DNA of 64,000 nucleotides from [Empedobacter] haloabium (GTDB lineage: Bacteria > Pseudomonadota > Gammaproteobacteria > Burkholderiales > Burkholderiaceae_D), in assembly GCA_008011715.2 (NCBI GenBank), contig CP136508.1:1612001-1676000 (forward strand), written 5' to 3'. Position 1 is the stretch's first letter. Each line of letters starts with the position of its first letter. The position numbers and the translations under genes were made by a program. Of the stretch, positions 29,901 through 38,231 are shown piece after piece. The notes beneath the pieces are model-generated. The model saw only the letters and a list, made by a program, of their open reading frames with translations, was not told the origin of the DNA and ran no database searches.

Positions 29901-30217
29901 TGCCGTACGAGGCTGGCGCGCTGCTCGCCTCGCGCGCGGTGGAGGCGATGCTGTCGCTGGTGTGGGCGCTGTCGGCACTGGTGCTGATGCGCTTTGCCGT
30001 GCGCCGGTCCTTGCGCGCGGCCTGGCTGGCCGGGGCGGCCATCCTGCTGCTGGTGGTCGCCAAGCTGTTCCTGGTCGATCTCGATGGCAGCGGCAGCATG
30101 GAGCGCATCGTGTCGTTCGTCGGCGTGGGCCTGCTGATGCTGGCAATCGGCTACCTGGCGCCATTCCCGACCGACAGATCGGGACCCGACGACAAACGCG
30201 ATGGAGAAGCGGCATGA
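26939..30217 (+). CDS. DUF2339 family polytopic membrane protein
   Basis: The 1092-residue protein starts at a TTG codon (MEYLYLLVTFVVAIIALRA). It has an N-terminal anchor, a short coiled coil (EARSKVRELERRNALL) and a long Ala/Pro-rich linker (about 55-165). More than 20 predicted membrane helices follow. Motifs such as LVAKLGLVILLIGVSFLLKY and WAAEGAAIVWAGLRL fit the DUF2339 family, whose function is unknown. An upstream CCCCG-tct-CGGGG hairpin lies ten bases before the TTG. The stop overlaps the DUF3999 gene start (ATGA), and these two families are usual partners. Confidence 0.88.
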   Translation: MEYLYLLVTFVVAIIALRAATEARSKVRELERRNALLQSALNELRGRVDYWVGRQAASTEPAAPAAQPIPAAAAPAPEAAQPPATSTQPAPAAAPGAAARTAAPASIFPVFATGTPAVQMPQWQPPPVRAPQAEHTPEPVAKAVPAAPQPTPPAPAAKPEPARPASRPAPAWVEAARRWLFTGNLVAKLGLVILLIGVSFLLKYVASQIVIPIELRIAAVAVADIFLLRWGWRIRDSRRAIALPVQGAAIGIFELLTFASFRLYDLIPGGAAFVLLFALTVFTCLLAVMQNAVWLALFGIVTGFAAPIVTSTGGGSHIGLFSYYALLNAGIFAIALKRSWRSLNLAGFIMTFGIGTAWGLRSYTPADYLSVQLFLLLFVLFYTGISLAFAASRQVGQRPYIDAILVFGTPVAGAGLQFALVRDMPFGVAFAALGMGLYYTALAVYLWRHRGEHFRQLVGSFLTVGVLFGTLAIPMALDGRATSAAWAAEGAAIVWAGLRLQRRRTWMFGLALQLGSWLAFLGSTARLTPQQALDASMWLGFLILAASAGVMAWRFQAVGDHGRARNGIRMGLWWLTAATLLIGAWIEIGLRADGTVRAALLAGSALLLCAAVATAGPRLRVAGTRVVALAIQLLAALAVLWQILGSWTLGTGNWAERPVVAILMITGSALFSAWRLREDAPRWSRTMLAWSAAWWYGSVASIGADLLADLIDIRSGIVSLDWWSAYALCIAVSALLFTLAARRLAWPALRWLAAPCWLALGLALATALVILYSGHTLAWREWGVLAVLLVVSEVLLQGWPRNGWELGRKRTLAVHALRTAGPWLVIWPAGYELLVRWLAGPALYRDLLATAGWDAAGVWGQCLPAWLQMGVLAWLLRAVRQERWPVAPFGPWYARMLLPLATLWCVLRVIWWNLVQDGGMAPLPYLPLLNPVDLSTAFAAALVFAHCRVALPDLAAAARGRLRWLAGVAAFGWLNLMLLRTAAHVLDLPYEAGALLASRAVEAMLSLVWALSALVLMRFAVRRSLRAAWLAGAAILLLVVAKLFLVDLDGSGSMERIVSFVGVGLLMLAIGYLAPFPTDRSGPDDKRDGEAA

Positions 30218-31644
30218 GAGGTTCGATGATTTCCGGCGTCGCGCTGGCCTGGCTGGCGCTGGGCAGCGCCGCGGCGGCCGAGAAGGCAGGCGACAAGGCG
30301 GACGACTACGGCTGGCAGCAGAAGCTGTCCACCAGCGGCCGCGAGGCTGTGGTGCAGTACCGTCTGCCGGCCGGCGTCTACCTGCACGCGCGCTCGGCGC
30401 GGCTGGACGACCTGCGCGTCTTCGACAGCCGCGGCACCGTGCTGCCGTTCGCGCTGCGGGCGCCGGCCGAACAGGCGCAGGCCAGCCGCCATTCGGTGCC
30501 GGTGCGGATATTCCCCGTCTTCGGCGCGCCGGACGACAGCGCCGCCAGCACCGCCATCGACATCCGCCGCACGGCGGACGGTGCGCTGGTCTCGCTGGGC
30601 ACGCGCAACCCGGCGCGCGCCGATGCGCCGCTGGCCGCCCTGGTGCTGGACATGCGCCCGGACCAGCAACGCGACCCGCAGGCGCCCGGTACGTTCGACA
30701 TGCTGCGCTTTACGCTGCCGCCGGGCACCCAGCGCTACCAGGCGCTGCTCGCCGTGGAAGCCAGCGACGACCTGAAGACCTGGCGCGAGGTCGCCCAAAG
30801 CCAGGTCAGCTGGATGGTCAGCGGCGATGGCGCGGCGCTGGCCGCCGACCGGATCGAGTTCGAGCCGCGCGAATTCCGCTATGCCCGCATCCGCTGGCTG
30901 GAGGGCAAGCCGCTGCAGTTCGCCGCCATCACGGGCGAAGCCGTGCATTACATGGGCCAGGCCGCGCCGCTCGACACGCTGGTGCTGCCAGCCACCCCTG
31001 GCAAGAACCCGGGCGAATGGCTGTACGCGGCATCGAGCGCGCTGCCGGTGCAGCGTATCGGCCTGGAGCTGGCCGAACGCAACGTCAGCCTGCCGGTGGA
31101 GCTGGGCCGCTACACCGAGCTGCCGGCATTGAAGGGGCGCAGCGCCACCACCTGGCGCTTCGATCCCATGCTGAAGGCGACGTTCTACCGCATCGAGCAG
31201 GGCGGGCGCGAGCGCCGCTCGGGCGACCTGGCGATCGAGCCGACGCACCAGCCGCACTGGGTGGTGCGGCCGCTGACGCCGACCGAGAGCAAGCCCTCGC
31301 TGCGGATCGGCTGGGCACCGGCCACGCTGGTATTCCTGGCCAGCGGCCATGCCCCATACACGCTGGCTTACGGCCGCGACGATGCCAGGCCGGCCACGCG
31401 CGACCTGGCCGAAGTGGCGCCCGGCCTGTCGGCGGCGGAGATCGGCAAGGCCGAGCAGGTGACGGCAGGGCCGGAGCAGGCCACGCCACGCGCGCAGGAG
31501 CGCGCGGCCAGCGCGGCCGAACAGGCCGCGACGGCGTCGCAGTATCGCAAGGCGGCCCTGTGGGCGGCGCTGCTGGCGGGACTGGCGGTGCTGGGAGGGA
31601 TGGCGTGGCAGCTGCACCGGCAGATGAAGGCGGGGCAGAAGTAA
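30214..31644 (+). CDS. DUF3999 family exported protein with C-terminal anchor
   Basis: The 476-residue protein has a signal peptide ending in GSAAAAE (about residue 22), a long beta-rich periplasmic part and one membrane helix near the end (AALWAALLAGLAVLGGMAW), followed by basic residues. Its ATG overlaps the DUF2339 stop, and GGAG lies seven bases upstream. The adjacent pairing and the architecture support DUF3999. The two proteins probably form an inner-membrane complex; its task is unknown. Confidence 0.86.
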   Translation: MRGSMISGVALAWLALGSAAAAEKAGDKADDYGWQQKLSTSGREAVVQYRLPAGVYLHARSARLDDLRVFDSRGTVLPFALRAPAEQAQASRHSVPVRIFPVFGAPDDSAASTAIDIRRTADGALVSLGTRNPARADAPLAALVLDMRPDQQRDPQAPGTFDMLRFTLPPGTQRYQALLAVEASDDLKTWREVAQSQVSWMVSGDGAALAADRIEFEPREFRYARIRWLEGKPLQFAAITGEAVHYMGQAAPLDTLVLPATPGKNPGEWLYAASSALPVQRIGLELAERNVSLPVELGRYTELPALKGRSATTWRFDPMLKATFYRIEQGGRERRSGDLAIEPTHQPHWVVRPLTPTESKPSLRIGWAPATLVFLASGHAPYTLAYGRDDARPATRDLAEVAPGLSAAEIGKAEQVTAGPEQATPRAQERAASAAEQAATASQYRKAALWAALLAGLAVLGGMAWQLHRQMKAGQK

Positions 31645-31658
31645 AGGAAGATGCGTCT

Positions 31659-31780
31659 AGGGTCTGTCCCCGCAGGGGACTGACCCTGGTTTTAATCGCA
31701 GAACCATGCAAGTCAAGCGATAAAAACCGGGGTCAGTCCCAAAAAGCGGGACAGACCCCAAGCGAGCGTCTGTCCCCTGG
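31659..31780. repeat. Family A composite palindromic element
   Basis: Hairpin one (31659-31687) is followed by GGTTTTAATCGC, a 17-base core and GCGATAAAAACC, which pair with each other apart from one A/A mismatch. Hairpin two (31729-31759) has the A-rich loop AAAAAGC, and an extra GTCTGTCCCC half-arm follows. It fills the gap between the convergent DUF3999 and pepA genes. The layout matches that at 12875-12990, while the cores differ. Confidence 0.88.
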
Positions 31781-31788
31781 GGTTTACA

Positions 31789-33282
31789 TCAGGTACGGCC
31801 GATCAGGAAGTTGGTCAGCAGCGGCACCGGACGGCCGGTGGCACCCTTGGCGCCGCCCGACTTCCAGGCCGTGCCGGCGATGTCCACGTGCGCCCAGGTG
31901 TACTTGCGGGTGAAGTTCTCCAGGAACGCGGCGGCCGTGCACGAGGCGCCGCCCGGCGTGCCGATGTTGGCCAGGTCGGCGAAGTTCGATTTCAGCTGCT
32001 CGTTGTACTGCTCGCCGATCGGCAGGCGCCAGGTGGTGTCGCTGACGGCCTTGCCGGCGTTCGCCAGTTCCTCGGCCAGCGCGTTGTGCTGGTCGTCGTC
32101 ACGGGTGAACAGGCCGCTGTGGTGGTGGCCCAGCGCGACCACGCAGGCGCCCGTCAGCGTGGCGATGTCGATCACGGCGGCCGGGTTGAAGCGTTCCGCG
32201 TAGGTCAGCGCGTCGCACAGGATCAGGCGGCCTTCGGCATCCGTGTTCAGGATCTCGATGGTCAGGCCGTTCATCGACGTGACGATGTCGCCCGGCTTGG
32301 TGGCGCGGCCGGACGGCATGTTCTCGCAGGCGGCCACGATGCCGATCACGTTCAGCTTCAGGCCCAGTTCGCCGATGGCGCGGAAGGTGCCCAGCACGGA
32401 GCCGGCGCCGCACATGTCGTACTTCATCTCGTCCATGCCGGGGCCCGGCTTGATCGAGATGCCGCCCGTGTCGAACGTGATGCCCTTGCCGACCAGGACC
32501 ACCGGCGCGTCCTTCGGCTTGCCGCCCATGTGCTTCATCACGATGAACTTGGGCGGCTGCTCGCTGCCGTTCGTGACGGACAGGAAGCTGCCCATCTTCA
32601 GCGCTTCGAGCTGCTTGCGCTCCAGCACTTCCACGTTGAACTTGTAGTCCTTGCCCAGCTTCTTGGCCGTCTCGGCCAGGTAGGTCGGGGTACAGACGTT
32701 CGGCGACAGGTTGCCCAGGTCCTTGGTCAGCTGCATGCCGTTGGCGATGGCGATCGCCTGCGCCAGGGCCAGCTTGGTGGCGGCGTTGTTCGGCACGGCC
32801 AGGGCCAGCTTGCGCACGCCGGCGGGCGCCGGGTCCTTCTTCGACTTCTGCGCATCGCTGCGGTAGGCGGCGTCGCGCGCGATCTGCACCACGGTGCGGA
32901 TCGCCCAGTTGACGTCGCGCTCTTTCACTTCCGTCATCGGTAGTGCGATAATGGCGTCCGCCGCGCCGAGGGTCGAGAACACCTTGACGGCGGCTTGCAC
33001 CGCACCGGTAAAGCTTTTCTCCGTCACGCCTTCCACGTTACCCAGGCCGACCAGCAGGACGCGCTCCGCCGCCACGCCCGTGACGCCGCGCAGCAGCAGC
33101 GTGGAGCCGGGCTTGCCCGTGATGTCGCCGGATTTCAGTGCGGCCGTGATTTCACCGCTGCCGTCGAGGGACTGGGCCGCTTGCGAGAGCTTCTTGTTTT
33201 CGAAAACAGCAACTGCGACACAGCCGGTCTTGGCCGACGTGATGGTGTTCTTTGTGTCGAATGCTTTTATGCTAAAGTCCAT
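31789..33282 (-). CDS. pepA: Leucyl aminopeptidase PepA
   Basis: The 497-residue M17 family metallo-aminopeptidase carries the diagnostic NTDAEGRL, the metal-site region [15 protein letters not shown] and [12 protein letters not shown]. It removes N-terminal residues from peptides in the cytoplasm. The ATG at 33282 is chosen for its GGAG seven bases upstream and the family start MDFSIKAF; the frame is open a further 21 codons. It is divergent from lptF, a common proteobacterial arrangement. Confidence 0.96.
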   Translation of the reverse strand: MDFSIKAFDTKNTITSAKTGCVAVAVFENKKLSQAAQSLDGSGEITAALKSGDITGKPGSTLLLRGVTGVAAERVLLVGLGNVEGVTEKSFTGAVQAAVKVFSTLGAADAIIALPMTEVKERDVNWAIRTVVQIARDAAYRSDAQKSKKDPAPAGVRKLALAVPNNAATKLALAQAIAIANGMQLTKDLGNLSPNVCTPTYLAETAKKLGKDYKFNVEVLERKQLEALKMGSFLSVTNGSEQPPKFIVMKHMGGKPKDAPVVLVGKGITFDTGGISIKPGPGMDEMKYDMCGAGSVLGTFRAIGELGLKLNVIGIVAACENMPSGRATKPGDIVTSMNGLTIEILNTDAEGRLILCDALTYAERFNPAAVIDIATLTGACVVALGHHHSGLFTRDDDQHNALAEELANAGKAVSDTTWRLPIGEQYNEQLKSNFADLANIGTPGGASCTAAAFLENFTRKYTWAHVDIAGTAWKSGGAKGATGRPVPLLTNFLIGRT

Positions 33283-33384
33283 TTGGTTCTCCGTAGGTAT
33301 GCCGTGGTGGCCTTGCGCATGACAGTGTCTTCTGGACGCGGTCACCGCTGTAAACTAACTTGCTAAGCGAATTATAAACTTCGA

Positions 33385-34503
33385 ATGATTTTTCAACGTG
33401 CCTTGAGGCGTGAGCTGGCCAGCTCCGCAGGGGCTACCTTTACGGTGCTGTTTACCATCATCGTCACGTGGACCCTGATCACCATCCTGGGCAGGGCTGC
33501 CGGGGGCAAGGTGGCATCGTCCGACGTGCTCGCGCTGATCGCCTTCGCGGCCCTGAATTATCTGCCAATGATACTGATACTCACCAGTTTTATTTCGGTG
33601 CTGATGGTCGTCACGCGCAGCTATCGCGATTCCGAAATGGTGGTATGGTTCGCTTCCGGGCAGAGCCTGACCAAGTGGATCAGGCCCGTGCTCACGTTCG
33701 GCTTCCCCATCATCCTGCTGACGGGCGTGCTGGCGTTCTACGCCACGCCCTGGGCCAAGCAGAAAAGCGCCGAATACGTCGAGCGCTTCGCCAAGCGCGA
33801 GGACCTGCAGAAGGTCTCGCCCGGCCAGTTCAAGGAATCGTCGTCGGCCAACCGCATCTTCTTCGTCGAAGGGAACGCGGGCCAGACCGCGTCCGTGCAG
33901 AACGTGTTCGTCAACCAGGTCGATGCGCGCGGCACCTCCGTCATCGTGGCCAAGGAAGGCGTGATCGAGACGGCGCCGAACGGCTACCGCTACCTGGTGC
34001 TGAAGAACGGCCGGCGCTACCAGGGCACGCCCGGCCAGGCCGATTTCCAGACCATGGAGTTCGACCGCTACAGCATGCGCGTGGCGCAGCAAGCGCAGGA
34101 GCTCGACGCCAAGCGCGACGCCAACGCGATCCCCACGCTGGAGCTGCTGGCGCTGCCGACCAACGCGGCCCGCGCCGAGATCCTGTGGCGCATCTCGCTG
34201 CCGATCACCTGCCTGATCCTGATGCTGCTGGCGATTCCGATGGGCTTCGTCAATCCGCGCGCGGGCAGTTCGACCAACCTGATCATCGCGCTGTTGATCT
34301 TCTTCATCTATAACAATACCGTCAAGATGTTCGAAGCCGCGGTCAAGCAGGGCAAGTTCAGCTTCGAGATGGCCTGGTGGCCGCTGCACCTGCTGGCGGC
34401 GCTGACGGTGCTGGCGATGTTCGCCTGGCGCCTGAACGTCAACCACCGCCTGCATCCGCGCGCGCTGCTGGCCGGCCTGCGCCGCAAGGGAGCGGCACGA
34501 TGA
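33385..34503 (+). CDS. lptF: LPS export ABC transporter permease LptF
   Basis: The 372-residue inner-membrane permease belongs to the LptB2FG lipopolysaccharide exporter. The start MIFQRALRREL, three N-terminal helices, a large periplasmic beta-jellyroll (about 120-265) and three C-terminal helices (RISLPITCLILMLLAIPMGF onward) match the family. Its stop overlaps the lptG ATG. Confidence 0.95.
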   Translation: MIFQRALRRELASSAGATFTVLFTIIVTWTLITILGRAAGGKVASSDVLALIAFAALNYLPMILILTSFISVLMVVTRSYRDSEMVVWFASGQSLTKWIRPVLTFGFPIILLTGVLAFYATPWAKQKSAEYVERFAKREDLQKVSPGQFKESSSANRIFFVEGNAGQTASVQNVFVNQVDARGTSVIVAKEGVIETAPNGYRYLVLKNGRRYQGTPGQADFQTMEFDRYSMRVAQQAQELDAKRDANAIPTLELLALPTNAARAEILWRISLPITCLILMLLAIPMGFVNPRAGSSTNLIIALLIFFIYNNTVKMFEAAVKQGKFSFEMAWWPLHLLAALTVLAMFAWRLNVNHRLHPRALLAGLRRKGAAR

Positions 34504-35663
34504 GCGTATTGCAGCGTTACTTCACCGTCTCCATCCTGCAGGCGGTCGCGTTCGTGCTGCTGGCCTTCCTGGGCCTGTTGGGTTTCATGGACCTGACGGG
34601 CGAGCTGCCTGGTGTGGGCAAGAACGGCTACGGCATGCAGCACGCGCTGCTGTACGTGATCGTGATGGTGCCGCAGCACGTGTACGAGATCATGCCGGTG
34701 GCGGCGCTGATCGGTACCATCTACACGATGGCGCAGTTCGCGTCGACGTCGGAATTCACCATCATGCGCGCGGCCGGCATGTCCACCCGCACGGCCGGCT
34801 GGATGCTGTTCAAGATCGGCATCATCCTGGTGGCCGTCACGTTCGTGTTCGGCGAACTGATCGCGCCGCGCACGGCCCTGATCGCCGAGCGGCTGCACCT
34901 GACGGGCAAGGGCGCCACCGTGTCGGCCGAGTTCAAGTCGGGCCTGTGGACCAAGGACATCGTCAAGAGCGAAGGACTGAAGGGCACCGTGCTGGGCTCG
35001 CGCTTCTTCAATGTGCAAAAAGTGCTGCCGGACGGGCGCCTGGTGGGCGTCAAGCTGTACGAGTTCGACAACAGCTTCCGCCTGCGCACGCTGACGGTCG
35101 CCAGGAACGGCGTCTACCAGGGCGAGAACGTATGGCGCCTGTTCGACGTCACCGAGAACCATTTCAGCAATCCGGCGCTGCTCAAGGGCGAGGCGACCGC
35201 GCGCAACAACTTTGCCCAGGAGACCGGCGTGGTGGCCACGCAGCGCCATGCGAGCAAGGACCTGCTGTCCGAGATCACGCCGAAGATCCTGTCGGTATCG
35301 GCCTCGGACCCGGAGCGCATGTCGGCCAACGAGCTGGCCGTGTACACCCGCCACCTGCAGGAAAACCGCCAGCAGACGGAGCGCTTCAAGATCGCCTTCT
35401 GGAAGAAGCTGATCGACCCGCTGGCGATCTTCGTGCTGATGGCGCTGGCGCTGCCGTTCGCCTACCTGCACACGCGCAGCGGCGGCGTCAGCCTGAAGAT
35501 CTTCATCGGCATCATGATCGGCGTCGGCTTCCTGCTGGTGAACACGCTGTTCGCCCACCTCGGCCTGCTGTCCTCGCTGCCGGCCTTCGTCACGGCGATC
35601 ATGCCGAGCCTGATCTTCCTGCTGCTGGCGCTGGCCGCCTTGTACTGGGTCGAACGACACTAG
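34500..35663 (+). CDS. lptG: LPS export ABC transporter permease LptG
   Basis: The 387-residue partner permease of LptF has the same three-helix, periplasmic domain, three-helix layout. Recognisable segments are MSVLQRYFTVSILQAV, the coupling-helix region STSEFTIMRAAGMS, and KIAFWKKLIDPLAIFVLMAL. It overlaps lptF by four bases and is followed eight bases later by a CbiX-like gene. Confidence 0.95.
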   Translation: MSVLQRYFTVSILQAVAFVLLAFLGLLGFMDLTGELPGVGKNGYGMQHALLYVIVMVPQHVYEIMPVAALIGTIYTMAQFASTSEFTIMRAAGMSTRTAGWMLFKIGIILVAVTFVFGELIAPRTALIAERLHLTGKGATVSAEFKSGLWTKDIVKSEGLKGTVLGSRFFNVQKVLPDGRLVGVKLYEFDNSFRLRTLTVARNGVYQGENVWRLFDVTENHFSNPALLKGEATARNNFAQETGVVATQRHASKDLLSEITPKILSVSASDPERMSANELAVYTRHLQENRQQTERFKIAFWKKLIDPLAIFVLMALALPFAYLHTRSGGVSLKIFIGIMIGVGFLLVNTLFAHLGLLSSLPAFVTAIMPSLIFLLLALAALYWVERH

Positions 35664-35671
35664 GAACCTTC

Positions 35672-36040
35672 ATGAGCACACAAGCACTGATCCTGTTCGC
35701 CCACGGCGCCCGCGCCGCCAGCTGGGCCGCGCCGTTCGAGCGCCTGCGCGACCTGGTGGCCGCGCGCACGCCCGGCGTGGACGTGTCGCTGGCCTACCTC
35801 GAACTGATGGAGCCGCGCCTGCCGGAGCGGGCGGCGGCGCTGGTGGCGCAGGGCGTCACCCATCTCACCGTGGTGCCCGTGTTCCTGGGGCAGGGCGGCC
35901 ACGTGCTGCGCGACCTGCCGTTGATGATCGACGAGCTGCGCGCGGCGCATCCTGGCTTGACGGTGAAAGTGGTCGAGGCGGCGGGCGAGAACGACGCCGT
36001 GCTGCGCGCGCTCGCGGATTACTGCGTCGGCGCGCTGTGA
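35672..36040 (+). CDS. CbiX/SirB-like sirohydrochlorin chelatase
   Basis: The 122-residue single-domain CbiX protein has the N-terminal catalytic His11 in LFAHGAR and the downstream VVPVFLGQGGHVLRDLP containing the second His. Short forms of this length insert cobalt or iron into sirohydrochlorin. Siroheme is needed by the sulfite reductase encoded at 44552, and the precursor-making methyltransferase is at 40223, so ferrochelatase for siroheme is the likely role here. It is placed eight bases after lptG and its stop overlaps the next gene. Confidence 0.82.
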   Translation: MSTQALILFAHGARAASWAAPFERLRDLVAARTPGVDVSLAYLELMEPRLPERAAALVAQGVTHLTVVPVFLGQGGHVLRDLPLMIDELRAAHPGLTVKVVEAAGENDAVLRALADYCVGAL

Positions 36041-36780
36041 CGGCGCCTTGCGTCGCGGCGGCGCAGACGGTCGCCGCCCGTGGCGACATTGCGGCCAACG
36101 TGGCGCGCCATGTCGCGCTGGCCCGGCGCGCCGCGGCCGAGGGTGCGCGGCTGGTGCTGTTTCCGGAATTATCCCTGACCGGCTATGAGCCCACGCTGGC
36201 GGCGGAGCTGGCGCTGTCGCCCGGCGACGCGCGCCTGGCGCCCCTGCGCGACGTGGCGTCGCGCGAGCGTATCTCCGTCGTCGCCGGCGCGCCGCTGGCC
36301 AATGCGGACGGCAAGCCACTGATCGCGGCATTGACGTTTACGCCGCAGGGCGGGCTGCACGTGTACACCAAGCAGTACCTGCATCCCGGCGAGGAAACCG
36401 CGTTCGCGCCCGGCACGGGTGGCGCCGCGCTGGACGTGGACGGCCGCCGCGTCGCACTGGCGGTGTGCGCGGAGATCGCCCATGCGCGGCACGCGGCCGC
36501 GGCGGCGGAAGATGGCGCGCGGCTGTATGCGGCCAGCGTGCTGGTGTCGGTCAATGGCTATGCGGCCGATGCGGCGCTGTTGCAAGGGTATGCGGCCATG
36601 CACCGGATGCCGGTGCTGATGGCCAACCATGGTGGCATGACGGGTGGCTGGGAGAGCGCCGGGCGCAGTGCGTTGTGGGATGAGCGTGGAGAGTTGGTGG
36701 TCGCGGCGGCTGGCGGGGGCGAATGCCTGCTGGTGGCGCGCTGCGATGATGTGGGCTGGCGCGGGCGGGTCGTGAAATAG
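36037..36780 (+). CDS. Nitrilase-family carbon-nitrogen hydrolase
   Basis: The 247-residue protein has the complete Glu-Lys-Cys triad: Glu44 in LFPELSLTGYEP, Lys112 in YTKQYLHPGEE and Cys144 in LAVCAEIAH. It probably hydrolyses a small amide; the substrate is unknown. The start is GTG, overlapping the chelatase stop (GTGA), so translation is coupled. It is the last gene of a run that begins at lptF. Confidence 0.87.
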   Translation: MTAPCVAAAQTVAARGDIAANVARHVALARRAAAEGARLVLFPELSLTGYEPTLAAELALSPGDARLAPLRDVASRERISVVAGAPLANADGKPLIAALTFTPQGGLHVYTKQYLHPGEETAFAPGTGGAALDVDGRRVALAVCAEIAHARHAAAAAEDGARLYAASVLVSVNGYAADAALLQGYAAMHRMPVLMANHGGMTGGWESAGRSALWDERGELVVAAAGGGECLLVARCDDVGWRGRVVK

Positions 36781-36799
36781 ACTGAAGGCGATGACCCAC

Positions 36800-36854
36800 A
36801 GGTGACAGGCTCCTATCTTCGGGTCGGAGACCCGAAGATAGGAGCCTGTCACCT
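36800..36854. repeat. Family B 55-bp palindromic repeat
   Basis: Two perfectly complementary 26-base arms (starting AGGTGACAGGCTCC) surround a GGA loop. It matches the copy at 10110-10162 except at two stem positions near the loop, where both arms have changed together. It lies between the convergent nitrilase gene and the gene at 36871-37611. Confidence 0.92.
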
Positions 36855-36870
36855 CGGGTTGCCTCTGGAG

Positions 36871-37611
36871 TCAGTTCTGCTCCCGCCGCGCATGCGCCAG
36901 CATGGCGGCGATGGTGGCGCCCGGCGTGTCGAACTCGCGCTGCACGGCGTCGCGCAGCGCGAGGGAGCGCAGCTCGTCCAGCGCCGCCGTCGTGACCTGC
37001 GCCGCCAGCTCCTCCTCGTCCACGCGCGCCAGCACCAGCGCGATCATCCGCACTTCCTTCGTATAGTTCAGCACCGTGGCCAGCAGCGCGGGCGCGGACG
37101 ACGTGCTGCCGCTTTTCGCCAGCTGCTCCGTGTAGGCGTTCAGGTGGGTGGCCAGGTGGCTGACGCGTTCCAGCGGCTCCGGCAGGTGGCGCCGCGCCAG
37201 CGCCCAGTCCTCGGCGGCCACCAGGGCCGGCAAGGCCAGGTCGGCGCACTGCTGCGCCAGTTGCGGCATCTGGATGTCGACCTGGACGAACAACTCATGC
37301 GTGGCGCGTTCCTCGCCCAGCGCGCCGTTGATGGCGCTGATGTCGCGGAACAGTTCGCGGCTGGCGGCGCCGTTCAGCATGCGCGCCGTGTCGCGGTCGC
37401 GCAGGCCCTGCAGCGCGCGGCGCGCCAGCGGGAACTGCTCGGCGAGGTAGATCCAGTCGCGCAGGGCGAACGACAGCCGCACTCCCGCCATGCCCGGCTC
37501 GACGGCCAGCGCATTCTCGTGGAACCACAGGTGATCGCGCAGCGCATCCTCGAACCGGTTCTCCAGCCGGGCCTTGCGGGCCCGCTCCAATACTTCGTGT
37601 GCTTGTCCCAT
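36871..37611 (-). CDS. Helical soluble protein of unknown function
   Basis: The 246-residue product has no recognised family. It appears wholly alpha-helical and cytoplasmic, with TPR-like stretches (ARKARLENRFEDALRDHLWF; WALARRHLPEPLERVSHLA) that suggest a scaffold. The ATG at 37611 is preferred, with GAAAG five bases upstream; the frame is open 29 codons further, but the added residues look like non-coding translation. It appears to be a single gene. Confidence 0.75.
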   Translation of the reverse strand: MGQAHEVLERARKARLENRFEDALRDHLWFHENALAVEPGMAGVRLSFALRDWIYLAEQFPLARRALQGLRDRDTARMLNGAASRELFRDISAINGALGEERATHELFVQVDIQMPQLAQQCADLALPALVAAEDWALARRHLPEPLERVSHLATHLNAYTEQLAKSGSTSSAPALLATVLNYTKEVRMIALVLARVDEEELAAQVTTAALDELRSLALRDAVQREFDTPGATIAAMLAHARREQN

Positions 37612-37739
37612 GACGTCTTTCGGTTCAATCGTGCAAAGGCGGTATTTTAGCGCGCCACGGCCGCGTCTTGTGACTGTCAAAATGATAGCGATAGGCAAGG
37701 TGGCGCCCCTCTCGCGCTGAGCGACTTAGACTTTTGTCC

Positions 37740-38231
37740 ATGAACCAGGACCGGAACCCGCCCATCGACCGTACCGGCACCGCCACGGTGCCTGTTGCCC
37801 ACTCACAGCCCGACGGCACCGTCACGGTGCCCGTCAGCCAGGAGGAGGTGGCGATCACGACCCGTGTCGTCGACACGGGCCGCGGCGTACGCGTCAGCAA
37901 GACCGTCACGGAGCAGCCCGAGGAAGTGCGGGAGATCCTGTGGCAGGACAGCATGGACGTGCGCCGGGTCCCGGTCGACAAGGTGGTGGCCCAAGCCCCA
38001 CCGTCGCGTTACGAGGGCGACACCCTCGTGGTTCCGGTCCTCGAAGAGATTCTGGTGGTGGAGAAGCGCTACCGGATCAAGGAGGAGCTTCACATCACCA
38101 GGGTACGCAAGCAGCATGAGCACCGGGAGACCGTGCCGTTGCGGGTCGAAGACGTGCGCGTGGAAGCGTTCGACGACGGCCGGCCGGGCGATCGCCATCA
38201 TCCATCACAGCAAGAGGAGAACGAATCATGA
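37740..38231 (+). CDS. DUF2382 (YsnF-type) stress protein, short form
   Basis: The 163-residue hydrophilic protein carries one DUF2382 domain (VPVSQEEVAITTRVVDTG...EEILVVEKRYRIKEELHITR). Proteins of this type are common in stress-tolerant bacteria; their biochemical role is unknown. There is no convincing ribosome-binding site, and TTG two codons earlier is possible. It ends in ATGA overlap with the longer DUF2382 gene, so the pair is co-translated. Confidence 0.82.
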   Translation: MNQDRNPPIDRTGTATVPVAHSQPDGTVTVPVSQEEVAITTRVVDTGRGVRVSKTVTEQPEEVREILWQDSMDVRRVPVDKVVAQAPPSRYEGDTLVVPVLEEILVVEKRYRIKEELHITRVRKQHEHRETVPLRVEDVRVEAFDDGRPGDRHHPSQQEENES

